64,000 bases of DNA from Bacillota bacterium (GTDB lineage: Bacteria > Bacillota > Negativicutes > Sporomusales > Sporomusaceae), in the NCBI GenBank assembly GCA_017889705.1, contig JAGGAB010000042.1:23943-87942 (forward strand). The letters are read 5' to 3'. Both the position numbers and the translations under genes were made by a program. How positions within the stretch are numbered: the stretch's first letter is position 1; each line of letters begins with the position of its first letter. Below the pieces are notes generated by a model, which was not told where the DNA came from, made no database searches, and saw only the letters and a program-made list of their open reading frames with translations. This document shows positions 24,335-33,607 of the stretch, piece after piece.

Positions 24335-25156
24335 TTAGCTTCGATACAGCTCTAGTCTGCGGTGGCGTAAGAGCGGTAGTTCTTCGCGCACTCTGTCTAT
24401 TGTTCTAAAGTCAATTTTAGCCGTAATTACTGATTCCTCCTGATTGGCCATTGCCAGCACCCTGGCCCAGGGGTCGGCAATGATCGAGTGCCCATAGGCT
24501 TTATATTCAGCCGCTGCATTTAATGCCGGGGACGCCCCAATTACGTACACCTGATTGTCAACTGCCCTGGCCCGCATAAGCAGTTCCCAGTGGGCAGGCC
24601 CGGTTATCGGCCCAAAAGCTCCCGGATAAACCAATATTTGTGCACCTTGCAATACCATTGCTCTGGCCATTTCCGGAAAGCGCACATCATAGCAAATCGC
24701 CACGCCGATTTTCCCCATAAATGTATCCACCAGCGTCAGGCTGTCGCCGGCGGTCAGAGTCTTAGATTCCTGAAAAACCGTCCCATCCTTGATACTCACA
24801 TCAAACAAATGGGCTTTACGATGGCGTCCGATTAGCGTCCCCTCTTCATTGAAGATAAAGCTGGTATTATAAATATTTCCGGCTTCATCACGTTCCGGAA
24901 TGGAGCCGCCGACAAGGATGATCTGATGTTTTGCCGCACACTCAGCCAGCATATCAATTGTCGGTCCATCCGGATAGATTTCTGCATACTCAGAAAACAG
25001 ATCAGATTGGTAAGGGCAGTTAAACATCTCCGGCAATACCACCAAGTCACTGCCCTGGTCAACTGCCTCGGCAATCATCTGACTTGCTTTCCGAATATTA
25101 GCCTGTTTATCATTCACAACGCCTAATTGACAAATTCCTACAGTAAATATCGACAC
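24335..25156 (-). CDS. Carbon-nitrogen hydrolase (nitrilase/omega-amidase family)
   Basis: The protein has the Glu-Lys-Cys triad of the nitrilase superfamily: LPEMFN, RKAHLFD and CYDVRFPE. The last motif with the preceding KIGVAIC is closest to omega-amidases (2-oxoglutaramate or 2-oxosuccinamate amidase), though substrate cannot be proven. The start is placed at the GTG at 25156, 5 bases after GGAGGGG; an ATG seven codons further upstream (25177), preceded by AGGAAG, is a real alternative. Length is 273 residues. Confidence 0.87.
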   Translation of the reverse strand: MSIFTVGICQLGVVNDKQANIRKASQMIAEAVDQGSDLVVLPEMFNCPYQSDLFSEYAEIYPDGPTIDMLAECAAKHQIILVGGSIPERDEAGNIYNTSFIFNEEGTLIGRHRKAHLFDVSIKDGTVFQESKTLTAGDSLTLVDTFMGKIGVAICYDVRFPEMARAMVLQGAQILVYPGAFGPITGPAHWELLMRARAVDNQVYVIGASPALNAAAEYKAYGHSIIADPWARVLAMANQEESVITAKIDFRTIDRVREELPLLRHRRLELYRS

Positions 25157-25279
25157 ATTTACCCCTCCGTTCGTCATTTTTCTCTTCCTTTTGACCATAT
25201 ACCAAAATTAATTAAAAACTGAAGGATTTTCTACTACCTTCTGTCGAATAGAATTGCTAGTATATTAGGAGGCTCGATC

Positions 25280-26455
25280 ATGCAAAAAATCGCCATTTTA
25301 CACTTAGAACCAAACATGGTGGTTGCCCGCAATATCTATAGCACAGAAGGCGTATTGCTATTAAGTGCCGATACTGTGCTAAACACATTACAAATTGAAC
25401 GTTTACAGCAATTTGATCTGCCTAGTATTTATATAAAAAATCCCTTTACCGCTACTGTTGCCAATAGTGATCTTATTGACACTATTCCCGAAGTAGTCCG
25501 CGAAGAAACACGGGTACAGGCCGTACAGATTGTAAATGCGTCTTTCCAAAAACTTGCTCTTACTCAGAAATTGGATACCGAACCCTTCAAAGCAATTGCC
25601 GATTTTATTTTAGACGAAGTAATCAAAAATCGTGGCGCCATGATCCATCTTACCGATATCCGGACCCGCGACGGCTACACCTTTGGTCATTCGGTTAATG
25701 TCTGCGTTCTGGCTACCTTTACCGGTATTCAGCTAGGCTATGATACAACTCAGCTCAAAGAACTGGCCTTGGGTGCTTTACTCCATGATACCGGCAAAAT
25801 GCTCGTCCCCAAAGAAATTCTAACCAAACCAGGCCCGTTGACAGAGCAAGAATGCACAATCATGCAACAGCATGCGGATTTGGGTTTTGAGCTTCTCCGC
25901 AAGCAAGGGGATATTCCCCTCCTATCAGCTCATATTGCTTATCAGCATCATGAAAGATTTGACGGTACCGGCTATGCCCGGGGCTTAAGCGGTGCGGATA
26001 TTCACGAGTATGCCCGTATTGTGTCTATTGCTGATGTCTATGATGCCTTAACGTCAGATCGCCCTTACAAAGAAGGCTGTTTACCGCATGAAGCTTACGA
26101 GATTATGATGTCTCTGGCAAATACTCATTTTGATCCTGATATTCTGAAAGAGTTTCTAAATCAGATTGCCCTGTATCCGCTTGGCAGCATTGTCCAGCTT
26201 AATACCGGCGAAATTGCACTTGTAACCCAAGTAACTCCCGGACTGCAAACCCGCCCCTCCTTAAAAATCTTGATTGATGCCTATAACCGCCGTCTGAATA
26301 ATGGCCCGGAAATTGCTCTGACACAACACCTGACAACCTTTATTTCTAAGGTATTTACGTCTACAGAAGTGCTATCCCTTGATACCTCTTCAAAACCACA
26401 CCCAAACCGGCAGCACCCTAATAACATTTCCCAGAATTTTGACCCCAGACTGTAA
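25280..26455 (+). CDS. HD-GYP domain protein, putative c-di-GMP phosphodiesterase
   Basis: The 391-residue cytoplasmic protein has an N-terminal region of about 120 residues without a recognised domain and an HD-GYP domain from about 130. Metal ligands are visible: H137, HDTGK (H169, D170, K173), H198, HHERFDG (H223, H224, D228) and D252. The GYP triplet is GYA here (231-233), an unusual change in the motif linked to c-di-GMP hydrolysis. AGGAGG precedes the ATG. It is an isolated plus-strand gene, convergent with the anti-sigma gene. Confidence 0.9.
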   Translation: MQKIAILHLEPNMVVARNIYSTEGVLLLSADTVLNTLQIERLQQFDLPSIYIKNPFTATVANSDLIDTIPEVVREETRVQAVQIVNASFQKLALTQKLDTEPFKAIADFILDEVIKNRGAMIHLTDIRTRDGYTFGHSVNVCVLATFTGIQLGYDTTQLKELALGALLHDTGKMLVPKEILTKPGPLTEQECTIMQQHADLGFELLRKQGDIPLLSAHIAYQHHERFDGTGYARGLSGADIHEYARIVSIADVYDALTSDRPYKEGCLPHEAYEIMMSLANTHFDPDILKEFLNQIALYPLGSIVQLNTGEIALVTQVTPGLQTRPSLKILIDAYNRRLNNGPEIALTQHLTTFISKVFTSTEVLSLDTSSKPHPNRQHPNNISQNFDPRL

Positions 26456-26556
26456 GGCGGTGTTAAAACTCCGACCCAATCAAGTCTCCAGGTATATTAA
26501 TTATATACTATTTTCCACCAACAGAAAACTGCGGCCAACCGGCACAGAAATTATAA

Positions 26557-26613
26557 GCACAATAAACAATAAAACTCAGCGGCATTCGCCCTGAGTTTTA
26601 TTGTTTATTGTGC
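26557..26613. terminator. Perfect 23-bp palindromic bidirectional terminator
   Basis: Bases 26557-26579 pair without mismatch with 26591-26613 around an 11-base loop. Arms are A/T-rich at the base and CTCAG at the tip. It separates two convergent genes, and the right arm contains the stop codon of the minus-strand anti-sigma gene. Confidence 0.85.
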
Positions 26614-27507
26614 AATATTCACATCAGTCAATGTGGCAGCAAGTTTGAGCAATTCTTCCCGGCTGAGCGCACCTTCCAGCGTAACTTCCTTATCGCCAAC
26701 AGTAACCGTTACTTTATTACGGTCAGGTGCCTTAATTTTCATATCGACCGTTTCCTTAACAACTGCCCTTTTTGCTTGAATTCCAGGTAGAGTTGGTTCT
26801 GTTGACTGCAAAACCTCGGCCCGTTTAGGTGCCTGTGTAAGAATAATTTCATCAGGAGCACCTTTGCGATAGATCTGGCGAATGATGTTACTGACAGAAT
26901 CTATGGTGACACTGTCGGCTTTGCGGTCAGCCAGGGCCAGCATGGTTTCTGTCTTGGCCGGAGTCGTCGGCGTAGGCAGCCCTAAAGCCACACTGGGCTG
27001 TGGCTCACCAGGAAGTGTTTCGTCTTGCATTACTACCTTGGCATCAACGACCGGAGCAGGTTTTTCCGCCGGTGCCGCTGACGGTTCTGTCAGGTTCGGC
27101 GGCGCAGGTGCAATGGCTGCCGGCTGTGGCGGTTCGACAGTTGGTGACGGCACCGGTTGCGGCTGCTTAGCCAGCTGTAGTTCTTGTGTTGTTGGCGGCA
27201 TAATATATAAGAAGGCAGCTACCGCGGCGGCTGCCGCCACACCGGTACAACCGGCCCATACCCGCTGCAGCCTTTTCTTGCGTTTTTCCCTGGCAATAGC
27301 TTGAGCACTCTCTTCCACAATATGTTGTAACACGGCCGGCGGCGGCGCAAGCGGCGCTGCTGTCTTAATCAGGCTGACAGTCGACAACAGCTCGGCAAAT
27401 TCCTCGTCCTCCTGGGAGTCATCAAACGGCAGGCCTTGATTAAGGCTGTCAATCGCTGCCGATAAAAGTTCTGCTTGTCTTTTTTCCTTATTCTCAGTAT
27501 CAGGCAC
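26605..27507 (-). CDS. Membrane-bound anti-sigma-like protein paired with an ECF sigma factor
   Basis: A 300-residue protein with a cytoplasmic acidic N-terminal part, one membrane helix (about 84-103, AAAAAVAAFLYIM), a Pro/Ala-rich linker (about 108-180) and an exported C-terminal domain of about 120 residues ending in VTLEGALSREELLKLAATL. No zinc HxxxCxxC anti-sigma motif is seen. The GTG at 27507, eight bases after GGAGGAGG, overlaps the sigma gene stop by 8 bases. Coupling to the ECF gene and one-helix topology support an anti-sigma role; the exported sensor part is not recognised. Confidence 0.7.
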   Translation of the reverse strand: MPDTENKEKRQAELLSAAIDSLNQGLPFDDSQEDEEFAELLSTVSLIKTAAPLAPPPAVLQHIVEESAQAIAREKRKKRLQRVWAGCTGVAAAAAVAAFLYIMPPTTQELQLAKQPQPVPSPTVEPPQPAAIAPAPPNLTEPSAAPAEKPAPVVDAKVVMQDETLPGEPQPSVALGLPTPTTPAKTETMLALADRKADSVTIDSVSNIIRQIYRKGAPDEIILTQAPKRAEVLQSTEPTLPGIQAKRAVVKETVDMKIKAPDRNKVTVTVGDKEVTLEGALSREELLKLAATLTDVNIAQ

Positions 27508-28078
27508 CGACTTCACCTCCTCCGCCCAGGCCATTTTCCGCAAATAAATCCTTAAGTTTTTTAAGCGCGCGCTGCTGCAGCATTTTTATAGCTGCGGCAC
27601 TTTTGCCCATAATTCTGGCAACATCAGCTACCGCTACTCCCTGAATAATCCTAAGTTCAATCACCTGCCGCTGTTCTTCCGGCAAAAGCGTGAGCATTCT
27701 CGCCACTTCCTGGCGTTGCTCACTGTTTACGGCAGCTTCGTCCGGACGAGTGCCGGTATCAATGATCGGATCTTGGTATTGCGCAATGTCAAATACCTGG
27801 GGAGTACGCCCCTTTTTCCGGTAATAATCGGTAATAAGGTTAAGCGCAATCCGCGCCAAATAAGTTTTGAAAGTAGCGTTGGTTTCCTGATACCGCGGCA
27901 GTGCGGCCAGCGCCCGTAAGAACGTGTCTTGCGCAAGCTCCTGGGCGTCATCCTGGTTACCGGTTTTGGCTAAAGCCAAACGGTAGATAAATGGCCAGTA
28001 GGTGGTAACCAGCTCATTTAAAGCTGCCTTTTCACCTTCCCGCGCTTTGGCAATCATGCGATTTTCTGCCTCTGTCAA
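27500..28078 (-). CDS. ECF-type RNA polymerase sigma factor
   Basis: The 192-residue protein has region 2 (LVTTYWPFIYRLALAKTGNQDDAQELAQDTFL split around residues 24-55) and region 4 with a helix-turn-helix (LLPEEQRQVIELRII, then VADVARIMGKSAAAIKMLQQRALKKL). This is the SigW/RpoE group. The start is the TTG at 28078 with GGTGA upstream, or an ATG seven codons later. A possible self-recognition promoter lies at 28,135-28,160. The overlapping downstream gene is its likely anti-sigma factor. Confidence 0.9.
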   Translation of the reverse strand: MTEAENRMIAKAREGEKAALNELVTTYWPFIYRLALAKTGNQDDAQELAQDTFLRALAALPRYQETNATFKTYLARIALNLITDYYRKKGRTPQVFDIAQYQDPIIDTGTRPDEAAVNSEQRQEVARMLTLLPEEQRQVIELRIIQGVAVADVARIMGKSAAAIKMLQQRALKKLKDLFAENGLGGGGEVGA

Positions 28079-28134
28079 GCAATGTCACCACGCTTTTCTT
28101 TCACTGTATTAAACGTAATCTATATGCCATAAGT

Positions 28135-28160
28135 AACGGTGTTTTCCCGCTATAGTTTCT
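28135..28160 (-). promoter_or_regulatory. Candidate ECF promoter of the sigma operon
   Basis: On the minus strand AGAAAC (28160-28155) is followed after exactly 16 bases by CGTT (28138-28135), close to the SigW-type pattern TGAAAC-N16-CGTA. It lies about 57 bases before the sigma start and suggests autoregulation. No comparison set is available within the window. Confidence 0.45.
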
Positions 28161-28207
28161 TCCAAATAACGCTAAAAATACGTTTGCCGGCACAATCCTC
28201 GGTTGCC

Positions 28208-30130
28208 TTACTTCACCAGAATATCCCCGAGGGTAAGCGGCAGTTGTTTTAGCTGCTCTTTTACTTCCTCAATTCCCCGGGTAAAGCCGACAGCGGCATC
28301 TTCTTCGGTAAAGCGCACTTTGACATCAAGGTTATTTTCATCATATAGGCGGAATGCCACATCGACAACACCGATATTTTCAGTCTCCAAACAAATCCTG
28401 AGCCACGTCTCGGTCACCTTCTGCCCTGGATTCTTTTTGTCTTCCTGTTCTTGATAATATATATGAATATAAGCCGGATAAGCAGTCTGCCCGTCGCCAA
28501 AATATAAAGGCATTGCCATTGTCAGCACTTTTTGAGCTTCCTGGCGCTCGGCTGTTACACCACTGGGTTTACCTATTGTATCAGCCAGCTCCTGCACCAC
28601 TTTTATAGCTGCTTTAAGTTCTTCCGGGCTTTTTTCCTGCAGCATTTCAGCCATTTCAGCCAAAGCCTGCTGTCTAAGCACTGCGGCCTGGGTATTCTTA
28701 GGTTGCTGCGCAGCGAGCATGTCTGCCGCCTGATCCATAAACTTAGCAAATTCAGTGATCTTTTCCAGCGGCGATTTGCGGGATTTATTTAGTGACGACA
28801 CTAGCTCTGCTAGTGCTGCCGATACTTGCGGCAGTTGCTGCCCGTTTTGCAGCACTCCGGTCACGCTTACCGACTTCCCGGTTACCGCTGTTTGTTGTAC
28901 CACACCCGAAGGATTGGTCGTTGCCGCAGGTGTCTGCACAACTATCGGCGCCTGGGTGGCCGCTTGTGTCTGATTTGCCGGATTATTGGCTTGCTGGTTT
29001 TGAGAAGCCTGCAAATTTGCGGCTGTCTGCTGCAGATTTTTCAGTGTCTGTGCAGTAGGCATAGTTGCGTCATCCTGCTCCAATAAGTTTAACACAAATT
29101 CCTGCATCTCAGGCGGAAGATTTTGCAGGCTTTGCGCCAAACGCTGCGTCACCGCCGCATTGTTAGTGGTTGCAGCAGGATTTGCCGTCACATTCTGCTG
29201 CTTACCGGCTGCCGTTTGCGCAGCATCAGCCGGCGTACCTGTTGTGCCGCTCAGCATTTGGTCAGCCTGTTCGGCTACAGCAGCCTGCATGATTTTTACA
29301 GCTGCCGTTGTTTCCGGTGTCTGGTTCGCCTGCGGCAAAGCAGTTGCTCCCGCAGGCATGTCAGGCTGCGTATTGCCTGTAGTATTTGCGCGCGGCAAGT
29401 TTGCCGCCGTATCCTGCGGTTTCTGCAGTTTATCCCCAGCCGGTAAAGAAGCAGCCAGCTCCTTCAGCACTTTTGCCACTGCCGTCAAATCTTCTGGCGT
29501 TTCTCCCTGCCATACAGCGGCACTCTCTGACAATAGCTGCTTGCCGGCAGCTGTACGGGCCGGCAGTTGCACTAGTTGAGCTTCCTGATTGGACAAGCCG
29601 GCAGCTGTTTCCATAAGGTCAACCAGCATTGTCAGGTTTTCGCTTACTGTCCGTGGCGATTTTAAGAGCGCGACCAGTCCTTCAGTCAAAGCAGTCTGGG
29701 CGGACTGGTTCTGGTTTAAAACCTGCCGGACGAGCTCCCTGATCTCTGGCGGCAGGCTTTTCATAAGAGCTGTTCGGCTGGCAATCGTCCGAGCAAGCTC
29801 TGTAATCTCACTTGAAATATTACCTTCCAGCGCTACGGAGAAAGCTTTCGAGGAATTAACCTCCTTGCTTGTCCCTCCTTGCTGCACCTGAGCGGCATCT
29901 GCCGGTTGTCCGGTCTGCACCGCTTCCGATTTGGGCGCCGCCGCAGTCTGTTCTGTCCCATTAATTGTGGTAATAACAGCCATTGTATTGGCGGCATTCG
30001 CAATATCGGCAGCTGCTGCAGCATTAGCGGCAGTGGTTGCAGCAGCTGCCGGCGCCCCGACACTCCCGGCTGCAGGAGCAGTGTTAACTACATTCGGCGT
30101 ACCAGCCGTAGTAATTGGATTAATGGTCAT
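28208..30130 (-). CDS. Large Ala/Gln-rich protein with FliK-like C-terminal domain
   Basis: The 640-residue protein is Ala/Thr/Gln-rich with no signal peptide or membrane helix. The last ~100 residues (TWLRICLETENIGVVDVAF, VRFTEED, ending TLGDILV) resemble the FliK C-terminal domain that tells the flagellar export gate to switch substrate. Two internal segments repeat: LPPEIRELVRQVL (126-138) and LPPEMQEFVLNLL (338-350), and TPEDLTAVAKVLKELA versus SPEELKAAIKVVQELA. GAAGGTGAGAG precedes the ATG. No flagellar gene is nearby, so a flagellar role is doubtful. It is transcribed away from a 96-residue unknown gene. Confidence 0.6.
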   Translation of the reverse strand: MTINPITTAGTPNVVNTAPAAGSVGAPAAAATTAANAAAAADIANAANTMAVITTINGTEQTAAAPKSEAVQTGQPADAAQVQQGGTSKEVNSSKAFSVALEGNISSEITELARTIASRTALMKSLPPEIRELVRQVLNQNQSAQTALTEGLVALLKSPRTVSENLTMLVDLMETAAGLSNQEAQLVQLPARTAAGKQLLSESAAVWQGETPEDLTAVAKVLKELAASLPAGDKLQKPQDTAANLPRANTTGNTQPDMPAGATALPQANQTPETTAAVKIMQAAVAEQADQMLSGTTGTPADAAQTAAGKQQNVTANPAATTNNAAVTQRLAQSLQNLPPEMQEFVLNLLEQDDATMPTAQTLKNLQQTAANLQASQNQQANNPANQTQAATQAPIVVQTPAATTNPSGVVQQTAVTGKSVSVTGVLQNGQQLPQVSAALAELVSSLNKSRKSPLEKITEFAKFMDQAADMLAAQQPKNTQAAVLRQQALAEMAEMLQEKSPEELKAAIKVVQELADTIGKPSGVTAERQEAQKVLTMAMPLYFGDGQTAYPAYIHIYYQEQEDKKNPGQKVTETWLRICLETENIGVVDVAFRLYDENNLDVKVRFTEEDAAVGFTRGIEEVKEQLKQLPLTLGDILVK

Positions 30131-30300
30131 AGTTCTCTCACCTTCCTATGCCTCATATCCCCGCTTATTACTTGCGGAAGAATATATCTTTTCCCAAACT
30201 TCTTACCTCTGTTATCGGGTTTTTTAATTAAATTCTTAACATAACACACAAGTCGGCATCATTACATAAACTATAGTAAAACCATAAAGGAGGCTGCTAC

Positions 30301-30591
30301 ATGCCACGTTTTCGCAAATTGCTCTCCGGCCGCGGCACAAGACCGGCGCCGGTATTTCAGCTTATCCCCCGCCAGCCGCTTACTGCCGGCTACTTTCTGC
30401 TACAGGTTGAACCTGCCATTCGCAGCGCAATAGCCGAGTTAACTGACAGCAATGTACGCCATGTTCTGACTGAATTAGCATTAACTACCTATTTGATGGG
30501 CATGGGATTTGATTATACCACAGCCAAATGTATTGTTGAATGCTGGGAAAGAGATGATATTCTGCTGTCACAGGGAATTTTGACAGAGTAA
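30301..30591 (+). CDS. Conserved-looking small protein of unknown function
   Basis: A 96-residue protein preceded by a good AAGGAGG site. The N-terminus is basic (MPRFRKLLSGRGTRP), the middle contains PLTAGYFLLQVEPAIRSAI, and the rest is predicted helical (RHVLTELALTTYLMGMGFDY and AKCIVECWERDDI). I do not recognise the family. It is divergent from the FliK-like gene and convergent with the M16 peptidase gene. The strong ribosome site and a following palindrome support it as real. Confidence 0.7.
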   Translation: MPRFRKLLSGRGTRPAPVFQLIPRQPLTAGYFLLQVEPAIRSAIAELTDSNVRHVLTELALTTYLMGMGFDYTTAKCIVECWERDDILLSQGILTE

Positions 30592-30597
30592 CGAGAG

Positions 30598-30659
30598 ATT
30601 GCCACGCCAACACATGAACGACGAATGATTTCGTCTGCATTCATGCTAAGCGTGGCAAT
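30598..30659. terminator. Multi-block hairpin between convergent genes
   Basis: Three paired blocks stack: ATTGCCACGC (30598-30607) with GCGTGGCAAT (30650-30659), CATGAA (30613-30618) with TTCATG (30640-30645), and GACGAA (30620-30625) with TTCGTC (30630-30635). It lies between the 96-residue gene and the M16 peptidase gene and likely terminates from both sides. Confidence 0.75.
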
Positions 30660-30673
30660 TTATTTAATATCTA

Positions 30674-33607
30674 TCAATCGATTACAGTTACCAACTCGCC
30701 AAATAGCTCTTGATTGGCTTTAATTATCTGCTCGCCGCCCAGCACGCACAGACAATTGGTTTTCATGACAGACTCCACAAGCTGCGCCAGCTTTTTGATA
30801 TCCGGCTGCTTGGCTGCTAGTATTTCATCACGTTCCTGTTGCAAATCTTGCTGGGTGATATTACGGATATAGGCGGCATCTGCCCGCTCGCCCTTCATTT
30901 GCGGCGTCAGTGGTGTATCCAGGCTGCTCATGGTTCCAATAATGTATTTAGTCATTTCGCGCTGACTGACGTTTTCTACGGTAAAGTTATTGAGATAATT
31001 CACAGTCTCATCATATACTTTCAGCGTTTCCGCCAGATTGGGGTCACGATATGAGCCAAACACGACATTGCCGCTGCGGTCAAACTGGGCAAAGGCACCA
31101 TAGGCTCCGCCCTGCACTCTGATCTTATTCCAGAGATAGTCATAGCGTAAGATAGTTTCCAGTACCTTCATGCTGCCATGATAACCAAAGCCTAACCGGC
31201 AGAAATTAGCCCCTTTAGCAACATATTGCACTTTTCCTGATGTCAGCAGCCCTTCATTGCGAGCCTTGGCATCAAAGCCATAAGTAACCGGTTCATACTG
31301 TTTTGTTCCCAGTTTTTCAATAAGTACCGGCAAATGTTGGGCAAAAGCTTGATAGTCGTCAGCTTCGCAGGTAATACCAACCAACAGATTATGGCGGTTA
31401 AAAATGATTTGCGCCACTCTTGCCAGCGATTGTCCAATCTCATCAATCTTTTTATCCAAGTCTTGTTCAAGTGCCGCAATGAATTTGTAAAAGGTAAGCT
31501 GACCTACTTCATTAAATTTGGCAACAGGTGAAATATAAGATAACAACCTGCTGGCCACAACCTGCTGACCACGACGGAATAGTGCAGTATCCCAGGCTGC
31601 TTTATTTTCCCTGATTAGCTCTTTGAGGCGACCGGCGTCGCTAAACAAACTGTTGCCGGCAATTTCGCCCAACAGCCCAAACATTTCCGGCAGTTTACCC
31701 ACAAGTGCCTTAGCCTTAATTCTAAACATCGGCGTATATTTATAATCATTTCCGTTGTCTGAATATGCAAACACATCATAGCTGAAGCCACCGGTATGAA
31801 TATTAATCTCCTTTGCCAGTTCGGCATACGGAAATGCTTTGGTATCAACTTTACCCAGAATGTCAGCCAGTAAAAACAAATACGGCAGATCGGCTTCGGC
31901 AACGGCGCCTGTATTAAATTGCAGGGTAAGATAAGCAATCTTATTGGTAAATAAAGGATGCAGTAGTACCGGTATAGCTTGTTCCTCGCGATACTCATTA
32001 ACCAGTTCTTCGGCTTTAGGATCAATATCCTTCAGTTCCACCAACGGAATAAGCTCCAATTTTTTGGGGTCATCAGGCGTTTCCTGACGCTGCTTTAACA
32101 ATTGGGTCTGTTTAACAAGCTCAGCTAACTCTGCTTTACTGAGACTTGCCTTATATTCAGCTAGTTTGGCTTTGGTCTCGTCAGACTTAACTGCGCCGAT
32201 TTGCCCATTAGGTTGCAGAGCAACCAATGCCTGATGGGTATTAGTCAGCAGGTATGTTTTTATCAGCTTTTCAAAATACCCTTGTTTAAATTCGCGTTTT
32301 ATTTTAGCCAACGCCGGTTCATAGGCCAAATGGATAAGCGGGTCTTCATCATAAAGCCAGCTGTCCAGGCATTTTATGTTATAGACCAGCCCCTTAGGAC
32401 GGTTGCCATAGTTAGCTTCTCTCAGATGGAATTCAAAAATATTTACCGAGGACTCTACTAATTTTTGATCAAGTCCGTTAGTTGCTAGCTCCTCTAACGT
32501 TTTATAAAGCGTGTCTTTAAAGAGCTCAACCTGGTCTGGATTAGCACCACCAACACCAAAGGTCATCGTCGGCTGAATAATGCTTTTGCTGTAACTGCCA
32601 AACACTTCTTTGCCCAGTCCGGCATCCAAAAGCGCTTTTTTTAGAGGCGCAGCCGGCGTTTCCAAGAGAATGTGTTCCAGCATCATCAGGCCTAGATAGC
32701 TTTCAGGGTCAGTTGCGTTGCCAGTAACAATATTAAGGGTGATGAAGGTTTTGTCTTTTGTTGATTCTTCTGGCGATATCGGATAATCCACTACTTTTGT
32801 CACCATTTCCTTAAATGGTGCCTGCAGTTTGATCTCAGAATCAACCGCGATTTTGGTGAAGTCTTTGAGATAGGCGTCATGCAAAAATTTTAAATTATCC
32901 TCTAAATCCATATTCCCATACAAGAAAATATAGCTATTAGACGGATGATAATATTTTTTATGAAAAGCGACAAATTGCTCCTGGGTTAGGTCCGGGATAT
33001 ACTCAGGATCGCCGCCTGACTCAACACCATAGGTAGTATCAGGGAACAAGCCGGCATAAATCTGATGTTCCAAAATAGCATCAGGGGAAGAAAATACCCC
33101 TTTCATCTCATTATAAACTACGCCTTTATAGGTAAGCTCAGCAGCTTCGTCAGGCAGCTCGTAGTGCCAGCCCTCCTGCATCAAAATCTCCGGTGTTTCC
33201 AGCATCAACGGGTAAAATACAGCATCCAGATATACATCCATCAAATTGCGGAAATCCTTGTCATTACGACTGGCAACCGGATACATAGTCTTATCCGGAA
33301 AAGTCATGGCATTTAAAAACGTGTTGAGCGAACCTTTCACCAGTTCTACAAACGGCTCTTTTATCGGAAACTTGCGCGACCCGCATAACACCGAATGCTC
33401 AACAATATGTGGCACACCGGTTGAATCTTCCGGGGGGGTGCGAAAAGTAACGGAAAATACCTTATTATCATCTTCATTTCCCAAATGCAATAACCGTGCA
33501 CCACTTTGCTCATGCACAAACAATTTGGCATCAGACTTAATTTCAGTTACATGTTTGGCGTCAAGCAGTTTAAAGCCATGATAGCTTTTACCAATATCAA
33601 AGGACAT
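30674..33607 (-). CDS. M16C metallopeptidase, presequence-protease (PreP/Cym1) type
   Basis: The 977-residue protein has the inverted zinc motif HIVEH (H67, E70, H71) and the distal Glu ligand in VVYNEMKG (E167), within GVPHIVEHSVLCGS, the PreP-type signature. The rest comprises the usual four M16 domains in one chain with a charged central linker (about 510-560). No signal peptide is seen, so it acts in the cytoplasm, probably on peptides. GAGGTAACAGT precedes the ATG. It stands alone, with a terminator hairpin shared with the convergent gene. Confidence 0.93.
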   Translation of the reverse strand: MSFDIGKSYHGFKLLDAKHVTEIKSDAKLFVHEQSGARLLHLGNEDDNKVFSVTFRTPPEDSTGVPHIVEHSVLCGSRKFPIKEPFVELVKGSLNTFLNAMTFPDKTMYPVASRNDKDFRNLMDVYLDAVFYPLMLETPEILMQEGWHYELPDEAAELTYKGVVYNEMKGVFSSPDAILEHQIYAGLFPDTTYGVESGGDPEYIPDLTQEQFVAFHKKYYHPSNSYIFLYGNMDLEDNLKFLHDAYLKDFTKIAVDSEIKLQAPFKEMVTKVVDYPISPEESTKDKTFITLNIVTGNATDPESYLGLMMLEHILLETPAAPLKKALLDAGLGKEVFGSYSKSIIQPTMTFGVGGANPDQVELFKDTLYKTLEELATNGLDQKLVESSVNIFEFHLREANYGNRPKGLVYNIKCLDSWLYDEDPLIHLAYEPALAKIKREFKQGYFEKLIKTYLLTNTHQALVALQPNGQIGAVKSDETKAKLAEYKASLSKAELAELVKQTQLLKQRQETPDDPKKLELIPLVELKDIDPKAEELVNEYREEQAIPVLLHPLFTNKIAYLTLQFNTGAVAEADLPYLFLLADILGKVDTKAFPYAELAKEINIHTGGFSYDVFAYSDNGNDYKYTPMFRIKAKALVGKLPEMFGLLGEIAGNSLFSDAGRLKELIRENKAAWDTALFRRGQQVVASRLLSYISPVAKFNEVGQLTFYKFIAALEQDLDKKIDEIGQSLARVAQIIFNRHNLLVGITCEADDYQAFAQHLPVLIEKLGTKQYEPVTYGFDAKARNEGLLTSGKVQYVAKGANFCRLGFGYHGSMKVLETILRYDYLWNKIRVQGGAYGAFAQFDRSGNVVFGSYRDPNLAETLKVYDETVNYLNNFTVENVSQREMTKYIIGTMSSLDTPLTPQMKGERADAAYIRNITQQDLQQERDEILAAKQPDIKKLAQLVESVMKTNCLCVLGGEQIIKANQELFGELVTVID

